A stretch of 64,000 nucleotides of DNA from Clostridia bacterium (GCA_022651385.1 JALCQR010000006.1:121460-185459), one strand, 5' to 3'. Numbered from the stretch's first letter, positions 45,225-55,226 are shown. The notes: a model not told the origin generated them from the letters alone. A program made the numbers and translations.

Positions 45225-46667
45225 TTAATGTCCCTCCGCTTTAGGTAACCAAATAATTATGTCTAAACCGCCGTCATTTCCGAGCTCTGCGTGTATTTTA
45301 CCATTCATGCGCCGAACTGCATTTGCAGCAATGGAAAGTCCCAAGCCACTGCCGCGGTTTGGATTTTGCCGTGCCGGATCACTCCTGTAAAACGCGTCAA
45401 ACAAACTATGCAGAGATTCAGGCGGAACCCCCGGGCCGTCATCACAAAGCGAGAGTTTATAACCACCTTTTTCTTCTTTTAAGTAAATCTCAAGATGTCC
45501 TATCTCTTTATGTTTGTATTTTAAGCTGTTTTCTATAATATTTATAAGTACACGTCTAAGCTGTTCAGGATCAGCCGATATGGTTGCCGAATTAAGCTTT
45601 GCAGAAATTATAAGTCCATTTTCTTCGTATTCCTTTCCAATTAAGGAAATAAGCTTATTAATTTCATCGTCCAAATGTATAAATTTGGGATGATCCGGGT
45701 ATTCTCCCAGTTCCATTTTTGAAAACATAAATAACTTCTCAACCATTTCATCTATATCTTCTGCTTTATTTTTTATTGTATTCAGGTAATTTTTCTGTGC
45801 CTCAGGCGTTTTTGCCACACCGTCCAATAACCCCTCAACGTAAGCCCGAATTGAGGTAAGCGGAGAACGCAAATCGTGGGAAATTCCTGCCAGCAGTTCC
45901 TTGCGGCTTTGTTCCTGCTGCTGTGTCAAATCTACAGATTGTTTAAGCCGAACAGCCATTTCGTTAAAGTCCGAGCATATAGGCGAAAATTCATCTTTTG
46001 GCTCATATACAATAGAATGTTCAAGATTTCCGTCTCGAATCTGACGTACACCTTCAGATAAAATATCCAGAGGGTATTCAATTTTTTTTATTACAAACTT
46101 AGTTAAAAATCTATTTGTTACCAAAATTGACATAAAAATGCCAAACAAAAGAATAGTTGCCGCAAAAGTAACTACAACTTTCAATGTGCCGTATGAAAGC
46201 TCAGTATGACTTGCAAAAATTGATATTCGGTACAAAGTTCCGTTTATTCTCACCTGATGAGCATATAACTCACGTTCCCCATTTGAAACATAGCCCTCGC
46301 CGCTTAATACATTCATGGCATTTTGTAACTCACTATCGGCAGTGGAGTCATTGCCATATGAATAAAAATTTTCACCATTTTCGTCCACCCTTAGCGACAT
46401 GGCGTTTCTGTCCAAAATCTGACTTAGATCGGCAAGATGATTGAGCCGTTCCTTTCGTGTCGGGTTTTTTAAAATGCCTTCAGCCATTTTTGAAATACCC
46501 TGACTTGCCATATAAAAATCCTTGCTGTGTTCTATACCAATGCCTGTCCCATGTACAACTGTATACCATACCATTCCTACACATGCAAGGCCAATCAGCG
46601 CCGTAATTACAGTCGGCACAATTATCATCATAATGTTTGAAATAACAAGCCGTTTTTTTATTGTCAT
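45225..46667 (-). CDS. Membrane sensor histidine kinase
   Basis: The 480-residue protein has a membrane helix at about 15-37, an extracellular sensor domain to about 160, a second helix at about 164-184, a HAMP domain, HisKA with His264 in GISHDLRSPLTS, and HATPase with IIENSLKYK, DDGPGVP and GSGLGLSI. It is the first gene of the kinase-regulator-EamA operon. The stimulus is unknown. Confidence 0.94.
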   Translation of the reverse strand: MTIKKRLVISNIMMIIVPTVITALIGLACVGMVWYTVVHGTGIGIEHSKDFYMASQGISKMAEGILKNPTRKERLNHLADLSQILDRNAMSLRVDENGENFYSYGNDSTADSELQNAMNVLSGEGYVSNGERELYAHQVRINGTLYRISIFASHTELSYGTLKVVVTFAATILLFGIFMSILVTNRFLTKFVIKKIEYPLDILSEGVRQIRDGNLEHSIVYEPKDEFSPICSDFNEMAVRLKQSVDLTQQQEQSRKELLAGISHDLRSPLTSIRAYVEGLLDGVAKTPEAQKNYLNTIKNKAEDIDEMVEKLFMFSKMELGEYPDHPKFIHLDDEINKLISLIGKEYEENGLIISAKLNSATISADPEQLRRVLINIIENSLKYKHKEIGHLEIYLKEEKGGYKLSLCDDGPGVPPESLHSLFDAFYRSDPARQNPNRGSGLGLSIAANAVRRMNGKIHAELGNDGGLDIIIWLPKAEGH

Positions 46668-46811
46668 GCTAATCCACTACCTTATTTTAATAATATTATT
46701 ATATCATAAGTGTCATATAAATAGTTAAACTACGGATAAAATTTAGGCAGCACAAAAAAGAGCACTAATATAAAGATAAATTTAAGAATATTTATTTTTA
46801 ATTATAAAAAA

Positions 46812-46846
46812 ACACTTCTCTTATAAAAAAATCTTAAGAGAAGTGT
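46812..46846 (-). terminator. Rho-independent terminator of gap
   Basis: ACACTTCTCTTA pairs perfectly with TAAGAGAAGTGT, and a T-run follows on the minus strand. It lies 50 bases after the gap stop codon. Confidence 0.88.
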
Positions 46847-46896
46847 CCAGATATTATTTTTTAAACTGTATTAATTATTAAAAAAACACATGCAAA

Positions 46897-47022
<126 letters not shown>

Positions 47023-47178
47023 TCAAGGGTTTCGAGAGTTTTTATTTAATTATTTTTGTCTATTTTCTGTACTTTCTTTTGAGTAAAAATCCAAAAAATT
47101 ATCATACTTGATTCTAAAAAATTATCTTAATATAGATAAGTTTATCACAATCAATATTAACTGTCAATGTTGGCATTT

Positions 47179-47418
47179 TTATCCCACAACTTTCTCTTTT
47201 ATTTCCTTAACATCACTTTCAATAATATTCAATTTTTCTGAATATCCTTGTATAACATCCAGTGCTTTTTCTGTTGCCGTTCTCGAATTATCTAACTCTA
47301 CATATAATTTTTCTTTGTCTGCATTTTGCTGTTCCCACATTTTCCAAATAAAGAAACCGCAAGCTATAACGCAAGCAGTTGGAAAACCAAATGTATTTAT
47401 TAAGTTTGCTATATCCAT
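47179..47418 (-). CDS. BhlA/UviB-type holin-like protein
   Basis: The 79-residue protein has one N-terminal membrane segment (FPTACVIACGFFIW) followed by a charged helical tail ending KEIKEKVVG, the pattern of BhlA/UviB holin-like peptides in phages and bacteriocin loci. It would permeabilise the membrane for lysis. It is the last late gene before the attachment site; no endolysin follows. AGGAGGT precedes the ATG. Confidence 0.75.
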   Translation of the reverse strand: MDIANLINTFGFPTACVIACGFFIWKMWEQQNADKEKLYVELDNSRTATEKALDVIQGYSEKLNIIESDVKEIKEKVVG

Positions 47419-47429
47419 TATGTACCTCC

Positions 47430-49097
47430 TTATGAATTATGTATTGTTCCTGATACATATAAATCTCCATTAACATTTACAGTTCCACCAGTGCCTGGAT
47501 TAAGTGTAATATTACCATCTTCAACTGTAATTGTAGCCTGTCCTGTTGTAAGTATAAAATTATAGCCACTGTCAATATATAATCTTTTACTGCATCTTAT
47601 AGCCTGTGAAGCCATATTATTATAATCAAAATAAGAATCAAAAATAATATTATTTGATGTATCGTCACCATCTACAAGTTTAATAGTTCCAGCTCTGTTT
47701 GTTGCTAAAAACTCATAGGTTAATACATTATCATAATACGCCTTCATATTTCCTGACGTGTCTATGCTTAAATATGTACCGCTTGCCCTATCACCTGCAT
47801 AAATGGTGCTGCCCTCTATTGTGACACCGTTAATAGTACCACCTGTAATAGTACCGCCTACAACACTAACAGCTTCCATAGTTAAGCCATATAACGCACT
47901 GGCAATCACTTTTGTAGCAATTAATCCATCTGCATTTAACGCACTCTGCCACTCCCAATCTCCGTTAGCATCTTTGGAATTAGCAAACATAATTCCGTTA
48001 CTGTTCAGCAGACAAGCAAACGTACTCAATTCTTCAGTTGGCTGGTTATGAAACAATATTCCGTTATCAGATATTTTCATAGTTGTGGTTGCGTTCTCAA
48101 TTGCTGTAGTTGCAAGCTGTAATGTACCGGATAATTTACTTGCAATAACATTGCCTAAACTGTCGGTTATTTCCTTAATTTTGTCCCAATCGGGTTTACT
48201 TTGATTGATTGTCTGCTTTGTTTCTGCTGTATCATGCTGCAAGCCGCTTACCGTAGTTCTTATATCGTCTTGTACATTTCCTAATGTGATAGTTGTATTT
48301 TTACCTGTTAAAACATCCCTCTCAAGGCTTACAATTCTTTGTTTAGCAGATATATTCAATGCACTGTCTACAATTCTTACGGTATCGCCTAATTCAAAAT
48401 GTTCCAGTTGTGCATAATCTTCATCGACAAATTTTAACTCAACCACATCAACCTCATAACTGACAGTTGGGTTTCCGTCATCATCCCTTTTACTGCGGTC
48501 AACTGTACGTTTTAAGCCTGTAATGTTCTTACCAAACCGGAAATCTACACCTCTGTCCTGCCCTCTTTGTTTATAGGCGTAAATATTATATCTGTTGTAA
48601 ACAAGTTCAGCTTTCCAGTTATTGGCTATGGCTTGCAGTATCTGCTTGCTGTTACATTCTTCCGTATAATTTATATCTGTTTTCAGTGTTACATCTGTGC
48701 CGGCAAACGTAAAATCTGTACCTAACAAACATGCTGTCATAACCGTTGTAATGTCTTTATAGCTGTAACTAAAATCAGGCATAACATTATCAAGCAGTTC
48801 ATAAACAATATGCTCACAGCTTACAGAAATCGTTAATAAGCCATCTTCACTGTGTTCTTCCTCAAGAGTTAAAGGTTTGAATAAATCTCCGTCAACTTCA
48901 ATTAAATTATTCTCATCATAGAGAAGTTCTGTTTTAAATTCCTCAATAATTGCAGTAAAGCTCAATGTATACTCGCCGTTGATTGTTTCTTTAATTTTGC
49001 ACGTACCTTCTTCAATATTGTTTAAATATGCCAAAGGTACAGTTAATGCGTTTTTATTTACTATAATTGGATAACTGATATAATCACCTTCTTTCAT
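47430..49097 (-). CDS. Phage tail protein, prophage endopeptidase-tail type
   Basis: The 555-residue protein begins with a tail-hub region (KETINGEYTLSFTAI, CEHIVYELLD) typical of siphovirus Tal/gp18-like proteins, followed by a long repetitive structural region with Gly/Thr-rich segments (GGTITGGTINGVTIEGSTIY). The start ATG follows GGCAGGGG; an upstream in-frame ATG overlaps a CCCTTGCC/GGCAGGGG hairpin. It would sit at the tail tip and help penetrate the wall. Confidence 0.8.
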   Translation of the reverse strand: MKEGDYISYPIIVNKNALTVPLAYLNNIEEGTCKIKETINGEYTLSFTAIIEEFKTELLYDENNLIEVDGDLFKPLTLEEEHSEDGLLTISVSCEHIVYELLDNVMPDFSYSYKDITTVMTACLLGTDFTFAGTDVTLKTDINYTEECNSKQILQAIANNWKAELVYNRYNIYAYKQRGQDRGVDFRFGKNITGLKRTVDRSKRDDDGNPTVSYEVDVVELKFVDEDYAQLEHFELGDTVRIVDSALNISAKQRIVSLERDVLTGKNTTITLGNVQDDIRTTVSGLQHDTAETKQTINQSKPDWDKIKEITDSLGNVIASKLSGTLQLATTAIENATTTMKISDNGILFHNQPTEELSTFACLLNSNGIMFANSKDANGDWEWQSALNADGLIATKVIASALYGLTMEAVSVVGGTITGGTINGVTIEGSTIYAGDRASGTYLSIDTSGNMKAYYDNVLTYEFLATNRAGTIKLVDGDDTSNNIIFDSYFDYNNMASQAIRCSKRLYIDSGYNFILTTGQATITVEDGNITLNPGTGGTVNVNGDLYVSGTIHNS

Positions 49098-49133
49098 AAA
49101 AATACCCCTGCCGTTTGGCAAGGGTTTATGTAT

Positions 49134-49274
49134 TTATTCTGCTGTACCGTTTACAACCGATGTGACAACCTCTTTCAGATTGTACACTTTAGGGACATTA
49201 TCAAGTGTGTATGTCCCATTCAAAACCAAACTTACCCAAACCATTACTAAACCGCTGTTTTTTGTAAATGTCAT
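49134..49274 (-). CDS. Small phage protein (46 aa)
   Basis: A 46-codon ORF, starting MTFTKNSGLVMVWVSLVLNG and ending VVNGTAE, has a strong GGAGG site 7 bases upstream. It fits the gap between the tail-fibre-region genes exactly, and such tiny proteins are common at this place in siphoviruses (XkdX-like position). Function unknown. Confidence 0.65.
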   Translation of the reverse strand: MTFTKNSGLVMVWVSLVLNGTYTLDNVPKVYNLKEVVTSVVNGTAE

Positions 49275-49290
49275 ATTAATTTCCTCCTTA

Positions 49291-49635
49291 TTAGTTTGTC
49301 ATTAAACCTGCTATCATTGTTGTCAATTCCGCTATTGCCATATCTGTTTTTTCCTGTGCTGATATCGTAACCGGCAAAGCATCAATATCAATCTGTATTT
49401 CCGCTGCTGTTCTCTCTAAAACAGAATCGTCTACATACTTATATTGGCAAATTCCATGTTCTTCGTAGAGAGGCTTGTCAAAATAGTTGTTCTGTGCATG
49501 AGCATATTTATCGCCTGTGCCTTCATCTATTTGTATCCAGTCTGTTGTATTTGATAAAAATATTGATGAATTAATATCTGTTATGCAATTATTACTATCT
49601 ACTTTTATGTACACTTTTATTGCTTCATCATCCAT
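49291..49635 (-). CDS. Phage tail-fibre-region protein (XkdW-like position)
   Basis: The 114-residue protein contains WIQIDEGTGDKYAHAQNNYF and a GICQYKYVD segment, a pattern shared by small proteins downstream of phage tail fibres, possibly fibre assembly or attachment factors. The last third is helical. No catalytic motif is visible. It lies 12 bases after the fibre gene. Confidence 0.6.
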   Translation of the reverse strand: MDDEAIKVYIKVDSNNCITDINSSIFLSNTTDWIQIDEGTGDKYAHAQNNYFDKPLYEEHGICQYKYVDDSVLERTAAEIQIDIDALPVTISAQEKTDMAIAELTTMIAGLMTN

Positions 49636-49647
49636 TTTTTCACTTCC

Positions 49648-50763
49648 TTAATAAATTTCTGCGTCAAAAGCTAAATCAATTATTAATACCGAATATAGTG
49701 TGCATGCTGGAATTGTACCGTCAAATGAAACTGTGCATCTTATAGTACCACCGTTTACAGAACTTACAGTTATTCCAGTAATGTGTTTGTATGTACCTGA
49801 AAAAACAATATAATTGTTAGTGTTCCCACTGTTATATAATATCGTCGGAGATATTCTCATTAAAGCTACAGGTATATTTATATAAATAGTAGCTGAATTC
49901 GTAACCTCCGAGTACGTGGTAGATGCAGATGTGCCGTAGTATGTACCAAATTTTATATAGTATCTCTGGCATAATGCCAATTCTTCCCCATATGGTCTTG
50001 GTACAAATGGTGTTGCCACTGAACCTAACTCTAATTTTACTCCTGCTATTTCTATACCTTGACCTGCGCTTGGAAAATTTACAGAACCACCATAAAAAAC
50101 AATTCCCTGACTTCTAATATCTGTATCGCTAAATGATACATTTTCTTTAGTAATTGAAAAATATTGCCATTCAGATGTCAAATTTAGAACTAAAGAACCG
50201 TTTGTGCCAATTCTCATATAGTAAGTACCTGTATATCCACCTACACCTCTTATCCAACCACTTGCAGTTAATGTTTTTCCTGCAAGTGATTTATAGTTTT
50301 CTAATGCTTGTAAAAGCAATATATTTTGTGCAGAAGTATAATTATTAATGACTTGGTATGAGTATAAACATGGAGCAGGCGAAGTATTGTTAAGACGGGT
50401 AGCTCTTGTATTTATATATTGGCAACACCATCTATCAAGAGTATACTGATAACCCACTGTTGTAGTTATATCAGTACCTCTTTGCGCTACTTGAAAATCA
50501 TTTATAAGCAAATTAGGATTACTAAACATTTGTGTTATTCCTAAATTACTGCATGCGGTTAATGATTCGGCAGCCCCCGTTCCACCATTTTTCACAGGTA
50601 ATACGCTATTATCTGCCGCCAATTTAGTAAGTACATTTGCCCCTGTAAAATCAGTTGCCGGTAATGCAGCGGTTGCTGTTGATGCCACGGTACTAAAGTT
50701 CCTATTTGTCTTTTCAAAGCCTTCTTTGCCTGTATCACTGCCATAAATATATTCTAAATCCAA
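49648..50763 (-). CDS. Phage tail fibre/receptor-binding protein
   Basis: The 371-residue protein starts with a short baseplate-attachment region (GKEGFEKTNRNFS), has the fibre-type motif VLPVKNGGTGA near 55-65, and a beta-rich C-terminal carbohydrate-binding-like domain that includes KLELGSVATPFVPRPYGEEL. Such modules end many siphovirus receptor-binding proteins. It would recognise the host surface. Confidence 0.75.
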   Translation of the reverse strand: MDLEYIYGSDTGKEGFEKTNRNFSTVASTATAALPATDFTGANVLTKLAADNSVLPVKNGGTGAAESLTACSNLGITQMFSNPNLLINDFQVAQRGTDITTTVGYQYTLDRWCCQYINTRATRLNNTSPAPCLYSYQVINNYTSAQNILLLQALENYKSLAGKTLTASGWIRGVGGYTGTYYMRIGTNGSLVLNLTSEWQYFSITKENVSFSDTDIRSQGIVFYGGSVNFPSAGQGIEIAGVKLELGSVATPFVPRPYGEELALCQRYYIKFGTYYGTSASTTYSEVTNSATIYINIPVALMRISPTILYNSGNTNNYIVFSGTYKHITGITVSSVNGGTIRCTVSFDGTIPACTLYSVLIIDLAFDAEIY

Positions 50764-50774
50764 TTAATCGCCTC

Positions 50775-51608
50775 CTAAACTATGTACGTATTTGGATATT
50801 CAACTGTAATTTCTGTTAAATCCAAACTTGTACCGTCAATAATAACTGTATTTTCACCTGTGCTGATAAACGGAAAGCTGCCAGTAAAATTTTGTAAGAA
50901 TGACGTCTTTGTGTTTCCTGATTGAGTATAGCAAATCATTTTTTCACAGTTCACATATACTGTGCCGTCAACGTCCGAAAGACTAAAAGCTACATCATTA
51001 ATCTGTATTGTTAATAAACTTGCTGTGCCGACAATCTCAATAGTAGGAAAAGCCTTGTAATTACCGCTATTTACAACTGTTTTAACTGTCCTATCAGTTA
51101 TATTCTGCCATGCTGATTTATTTATTAACAAGCCTTCTATGCTCTCAATAGTAGTGCCTGAAAGCTGATTAACTGTGTAATCTCTCAAATCGTCATATAG
51201 TTCATACATAAATGGGCTGCATAAAAAAGAAATCTGTATTTCAGTAAATACATCCCCTTCAGTTCTACCAATTGCACCATATATCTTTGCTTTATAAAAA
51301 AAGGTAGGCTCATCTAAAAAAATGAGCTTACCTTCAGTTCTCACCATATTTTTAATTAGTTCTCTTTCAATACTTCTTCTTTCTGTTACTGTAGCGGCAT
51401 AAACTCCAATTTTAACAGTAATATTTTTATTTTCAAATCTATTTGATATTGTTAATGTTCCATCTCTGTTTGGTATATTAAAACTTGTGTACAACAATTC
51501 CGGCACTGCATCTTTATTAACATCAAGAAGGTAAACACCATTATCCAGAGTGTTATTAACAACTGCTCCATTAAATGAAAATCCTTTTATTCTGCTTAAA
51601 ACCGCCAT
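50775..51608 (-). CDS. Phage distal tail protein (Dit)
   Basis: The 277-residue protein matches siphovirus Dit: KGFSFNGAVVNNTL at the start and LIFLDEPTFFYKAKIYGAI near residue 100, with a beta-rich galectin-like C-terminal part. Dit forms the hub connecting tail tube to tip. Its start directly abuts the tape-measure stop. Confidence 0.85.
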   Translation of the reverse strand: MAVLSRIKGFSFNGAVVNNTLDNGVYLLDVNKDAVPELLYTSFNIPNRDGTLTISNRFENKNITVKIGVYAATVTERRSIERELIKNMVRTEGKLIFLDEPTFFYKAKIYGAIGRTEGDVFTEIQISFLCSPFMYELYDDLRDYTVNQLSGTTIESIEGLLINKSAWQNITDRTVKTVVNSGNYKAFPTIEIVGTASLLTIQINDVAFSLSDVDGTVYVNCEKMICYTQSGNTKTSFLQNFTGSFPFISTGENTVIIDGTSLDLTEITVEYPNTYIV

Positions 51609-53591
51609 TTATACCACCCCCAAACTTCGATTATTCATTTTTATAACTGTCTGTAATTCCCTTGAAATTTTATTTATATCGCTGTCATTTCTGACACTTC
51701 CCACATTAATATTAAATGTAGAATTATTTGTTACTGTAGAAGTATTATCTCCATCTCTGTACCTATCGGCTTCCGGCTGTGTTAATACCATTTCACCCCT
51801 ATGTAACTCTGCAATGTATCCATCAAATGGAACACTTTCAAGTCCTGTTCTGTGGCTGCCATCTGTTTTCATGCTGTCATTACTTTTCTTCCAGAATTTT
51901 ACTTTGTCAGCAATCCAAGATACTTTATTAGATACCCAATTCTTAATATCTCCCCAAACATCTTTCAATCCGTCCCATAGTTTAGTTATTATTTCCTTGC
52001 CTGCCGAATACATTTTACTTCCGATATTGGTAATAACTGTAACCAAATTTTGCATACTTGTACTTACCCAAGTCTTAATATTGCCCCAAACATTTTTAAA
52101 TCCTTCTAAAATTTTATTAAATAAAAACTTAGCTGCGTTTAATAAAACTGATGCAAATCCTTTAATGATGGTAATACTAATATTTAAGTTTGCTTTTAAT
52201 AACTTTTTAATTCCTTCCCATATATCAGAAAATAATTTCTTAACATTTTCCCAGCAAGTTTTCCAGTCACCGTTAAAAGCTGCCGTAAATACTGCAAAAA
52301 TATCTTGCAATGCTTTAAATACAGTTTCAAATACAACCTGAATTTCTGTCCAAACTGCATTAAAATATGTACCATCTGTTTGTGCTGATTTAACCAATGC
52401 GGAAATTATAGCGGATAAACCTTTGATTAATGTTCCAATAACTGTAGTAACAGTTTCAACTACGGCTTGTATCTCCGGCATATGATCAGATACCCAATTA
52501 GCAACATTCATTACAATAGGCAATAATACCTCGCCTATTTCAATACCTATGTTACTAAAATTGTTTTTGAGTGCTTTCATTTTTTCTTCCGGTGTATCTG
52601 CCATTTTATTAAAAGCATCTTCTGTTGCACCAGCACTTTCACCCATAGCGTTTAACATATCGTTGTATTCAGAACCGTCTTGTGACATCAAAACTAATGC
52701 TGCACTTCCAGCTTCCGTACTGCTAAACATATCCTTTAATGATTGTCCGTTATCTTTGGCTTTGTCAGAAAGCATTTGCAAAATATCAGTTGTACTCTTA
52801 CCTTCGCTTTTTAATTCAGCAAAACCTTTGCCGGTTAATGTGTGCAATGCTTTATCAGCACTACTTCCAGATTTAGTTAATTCTGCAAGCATGGACTTCA
52901 TATATGTACCGGCTTCACTTGTTGCAATACCGTTTTTAGTAAGAGTTGCATAACTGGCTGATAACTCATCTATACCAAAATTAGCATTGGCTGCAATAGG
53001 AATAACTGCACCCATTGAAGAAGCTAATTCATCTACTGTTGTCTTACCTAAATTTTGAGTAGTAATAAGCATATCAGATACTTTGCTTGCATCTTCGGTG
53101 TTTAATTTATAACCGTTAATAGCAGTTGTCATAACGTCAACGGCCTTAGCTGTGTCTGTAAAACCTCCTTTAGCAAGTTTAACAGCATCAGTTGTAAACT
53201 TGACGGCATCTGCACTATCAACACCAGCGGAAATAGAACCATATATGCTCTCTGATAATTCATCAACAGCAACACCTGTTTTATCACTGGCATCAATTAT
53301 ACTATCTTTATAAGCGTCAAAATCCGTTGTGCTACTATCTAATAAAGTTGATACTTTTCCAAAGCTTGTTTCAAAACCTGCGGCACTTTTAGTACAATTT
53401 ATTAATCCGTCTGCAACTTTTTTAATTGTAAATCCAATACCAAAAGCCGTTGCTAATTTTTTCAACCCATCTTTAAGATTAAATATTTTTGTATTTGCAT
53501 TATCTGCACTAGTACCAAAACTTGATAATTGATTACTAGCACCGTTATCATTTACAACAAGCCTAATACCCAATTCGCCTAAATCTAACAC
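51609..53591 (-). CDS. Phage tail tape-measure protein
   Basis: The 660-residue protein has the TP901-type N-terminal domain (residues 60-340, KGGFTDTAKAVDVMTTAING), then hydrophobic and coiled-coil regions (WVSDHMPEIQAVVETV). The GTG start has AAGGAGGTGA upstream. By the usual relation of about 0.15 nm per residue the tail would be close to 100 nm long. Confidence 0.9.
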   Translation of the reverse strand: MLDLGELGIRLVVNDNGASNQLSSFGTSADNANTKIFNLKDGLKKLATAFGIGFTIKKVADGLINCTKSAAGFETSFGKVSTLLDSSTTDFDAYKDSIIDASDKTGVAVDELSESIYGSISAGVDSADAVKFTTDAVKLAKGGFTDTAKAVDVMTTAINGYKLNTEDASKVSDMLITTQNLGKTTVDELASSMGAVIPIAANANFGIDELSASYATLTKNGIATSEAGTYMKSMLAELTKSGSSADKALHTLTGKGFAELKSEGKSTTDILQMLSDKAKDNGQSLKDMFSSTEAGSAALVLMSQDGSEYNDMLNAMGESAGATEDAFNKMADTPEEKMKALKNNFSNIGIEIGEVLLPIVMNVANWVSDHMPEIQAVVETVTTVIGTLIKGLSAIISALVKSAQTDGTYFNAVWTEIQVVFETVFKALQDIFAVFTAAFNGDWKTCWENVKKLFSDIWEGIKKLLKANLNISITIIKGFASVLLNAAKFLFNKILEGFKNVWGNIKTWVSTSMQNLVTVITNIGSKMYSAGKEIITKLWDGLKDVWGDIKNWVSNKVSWIADKVKFWKKSNDSMKTDGSHRTGLESVPFDGYIAELHRGEMVLTQPEADRYRDGDNTSTVTNNSTFNINVGSVRNDSDINKISRELQTVIKMNNRSLGVV

Positions 53592-53637
53592 TCATTATTC
53601 ACCTCCTTATAGAAAGCTGGTAGTAACAGTGTTACTA

Positions 53638-53898
53638 TCAGCTTCCAAATTTTTCTCTTAATTTCTTTCTGTCCGGCTGTGTCTGCTGTAATAACCAGCA
53701 AGTTTCAAGGTAATCTATGCCTTTTTCTGTTTTACGCATCTTATAAATAAAAGCATCTCTAACAAGACACTTATAAGTATAACAATTCAATTCCAAGCAC
53801 TCGTTAAAATTTAATCTGCTGTAATCAGCCACCATTTTTAAATCCTCTGTATCCGTATATAAGTACGGCTTTTCTTCATCCCCTGCACCAGTAGGCAT
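53638..53898 (-). CDS. Tail assembly chaperone, downstream part (gpT-like)
   Basis: The 86-residue frame follows the upstream chaperone ORF and lies in its -1 frame. No ribosome-binding site precedes its first ATG. A -1 shift near the end of the upstream gene would fuse the two into a G-T protein, as in lambda-like siphoviruses. The sequence is helical with NFNECLELNCYTYKCLVRDA. It would guide the tape measure during tail assembly. Confidence 0.65.
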   Translation of the reverse strand: MPTGAGDEEKPYLYTDTEDLKMVADYSRLNFNECLELNCYTYKCLVRDAFIYKMRKTEKGIDYLETCWLLQQTQPDRKKLREKFGS

Positions 53899-53901
53899 AC
53901 A

Positions 53902-53921
53902 GGGGATAATTATTCCCCCAA
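53902..53921 (-). promoter_or_regulatory. Candidate -1 frameshift site
   Basis: On the minus strand TTGGGGGAATAA includes the stop of the upstream chaperone ORF. GGGGA/TCCCC can form a hairpin around it. A one-base backward slip on the G-run enters a frame that reads through 53898 into the downstream ORF. Confidence 0.45.
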
Positions 53922-54215
53922 CTGTTTATAATGAAAATCAAAATAATCTTGTAAAAATATCATTGCTGTTTTAATATCCAATATTTCCTGAATATCATCT
54001 TTTGTATAAATTATATTGTTTAAATTACGATTAAAAATCCTTAGTAAAAACTCATATAACTTATCCAATATTTCAATATCTTCCGAATCAGCAATATCTT
54101 TCATATCATATAATGTAATAAGCATTGCCTGTGTTGGCTTTTTCAGCTTTAAAACAGTGCCGTCTGCTAATTTAATCTTGTAGTATTCTTGCTTAATTTT
54201 GCTTAAATCTAACAT
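53910..54215 (-). CDS. Tail assembly chaperone, upstream part (gpG-like)
   Basis: The 101-residue protein (MLDLSKIKQEYYKIKLADGT) lies between the tail tube and tape-measure genes where gpG-type chaperones sit. Its last codons CAG-TTG-GGG-GAA precede the stop and provide a G-run; the downstream ORF is open in the -1 frame from that point. Expected to be made in large excess over the frameshifted form. Confidence 0.7.
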   Translation of the reverse strand: MLDLSKIKQEYYKIKLADGTVLKLKKPTQAMLITLYDMKDIADSEDIEILDKLYEFLLRIFNRNLNNIIYTKDDIQEILDIKTAMIFLQDYFDFHYKQLGE

Positions 54216-54275
54216 TTAAAATCCTCCTATAAAATAAAGGACGTAATTCATACATACGCCCTTGTCAGTATTTAT

Positions 54276-54291
54276 CCGTCAAATATGACGG
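54276..54291 (-). terminator. Hairpin after the tail tube gene
   Basis: CCGTCA and TGACGG form a perfect stem with a 4-base loop immediately after the tail tube stop. A second imperfect stem GGACGTA/TACGCCC lies at 54239-54261. Without a T-run they are more likely attenuators or mRNA-stabilising structures than full terminators. Confidence 0.45.
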
Positions 54292-54296
54292 TCAGG

Positions 54297-54839
54297 TTAT
54301 GCAGTTATCGTATTATCTTCTTCCTTATAAATAATAAGTGTTCCTTCACTGTCAAGCGGCTGTGCTTTAAACTCTGCATTTATAACCGTTTCTTTATCCT
54401 TTGCAAAAGCAAGCTCAAAACCAGCTTCATTACTTCCCACAATAGTAACTCTAATATCACCGTCGGTTTCATCTTCATGCACAAAATGAATAACATATTT
54501 TTTACCGTCATAATTACCAGTACCGCCGATTTTTACAGTTCTGGTGTGTGTGGATGTATCCTCTGTAACTCTTGCTGTAGAACATAACTTTTTAAGCGTT
54601 TCGCCATTCCACGTCATTACTCCGGATTTTAAAACAGCTTCTTCATCTGTAACTATTTTCTTACTAATTAAGCCTAAATCATCCTTTGCTTCATAAAATG
54701 TAGGCTTATAACTAATTGTAGCTCCACCTTGAATATATCCTAATAAATTATCATCAACTTCAATTATTGAATCCTCTGGTATTGAATCCGCATATTCAGT
54801 AATATAAATTTTTCCGCTGCCTAAAACTATTTTTTCCAT
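54297..54839 (-). CDS. Major tail tube protein
   Basis: The 180-residue protein begins MEKIVLGSGKIYITEY, matching the phage tail tube family that polymerises to form the tail tube, and has a central TWNGETLKKL block. It lies between the tail terminator and chaperone genes. A hairpin follows. Expected to be among the most abundant phage proteins. Confidence 0.78.
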   Translation of the reverse strand: MEKIVLGSGKIYITEYADSIPEDSIIEVDDNLLGYIQGGATISYKPTFYEAKDDLGLISKKIVTDEEAVLKSGVMTWNGETLKKLCSTARVTEDTSTHTRTVKIGGTGNYDGKKYVIHFVHEDETDGDIRVTIVGSNEAGFELAFAKDKETVINAEFKAQPLDSEGTLIIYKEEDNTITA

Positions 54840-54845
54840 TTATTA

Positions 54846-55226
54846 TTACCCCCTGTATTTATTCTTCACAATAAAAAAAGCCTTAATAATATGATTTTGG
54901 GTATCATTATCAAATAAATAACCTCCACCATTTAAGGCAATTTCCAAAACATCATTATTAAATTGCTTATCCCCAATAGTAAGTAAAACAGCTTTTACTC
55001 TTTCAAGAATTGCATTTGCTTTCAAATAATTTTTACTCAAACAGCTAATCTCAAGCCTGCTTTGCTCTATAATTCCATCATTGGATAGATTAATAAATCT
55101 ATATATAATACTGTCTGATTTATCTGTTTTATTAAGATAGATACCAGTATTATTTGAAGTGGAATTTAATAAAAGTTTCAACTGTTCATCTTCTTCTAAC
55201 TTTTGCAAAATATTATCTAATATCAA
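54846..55226 (-). CDS. Tail terminator/completion protein
   Basis: The 126-residue protein lies directly before the major tail gene, the standard position of the tail terminator (gpU/gp17-like). It contains SCLSKNYLKANAILERVKAVL, typical of that fold. Its start overlaps the preceding HK97-gp10-like gene by 4 bases. Confidence 0.6.
   Translation of the reverse strand: MILDNILQKLEEDEQLKLLLNSTSNNTGIYLNKTDKSDSIIYRFINLSNDGIIEQSRLEISCLSKNYLKANAILERVKAVLLTIGDKQFNNDVLEIALNGGGYLFDNDTQNHIIKAFFIVKNKYRG

Noticed and set aside
51550..52341. Plus-strand 263-residue ORF
   Set aside because: It is the reverse frame of the tape-measure gene, which has clear family motifs and a good start; the antisense product has no recognisable feature.
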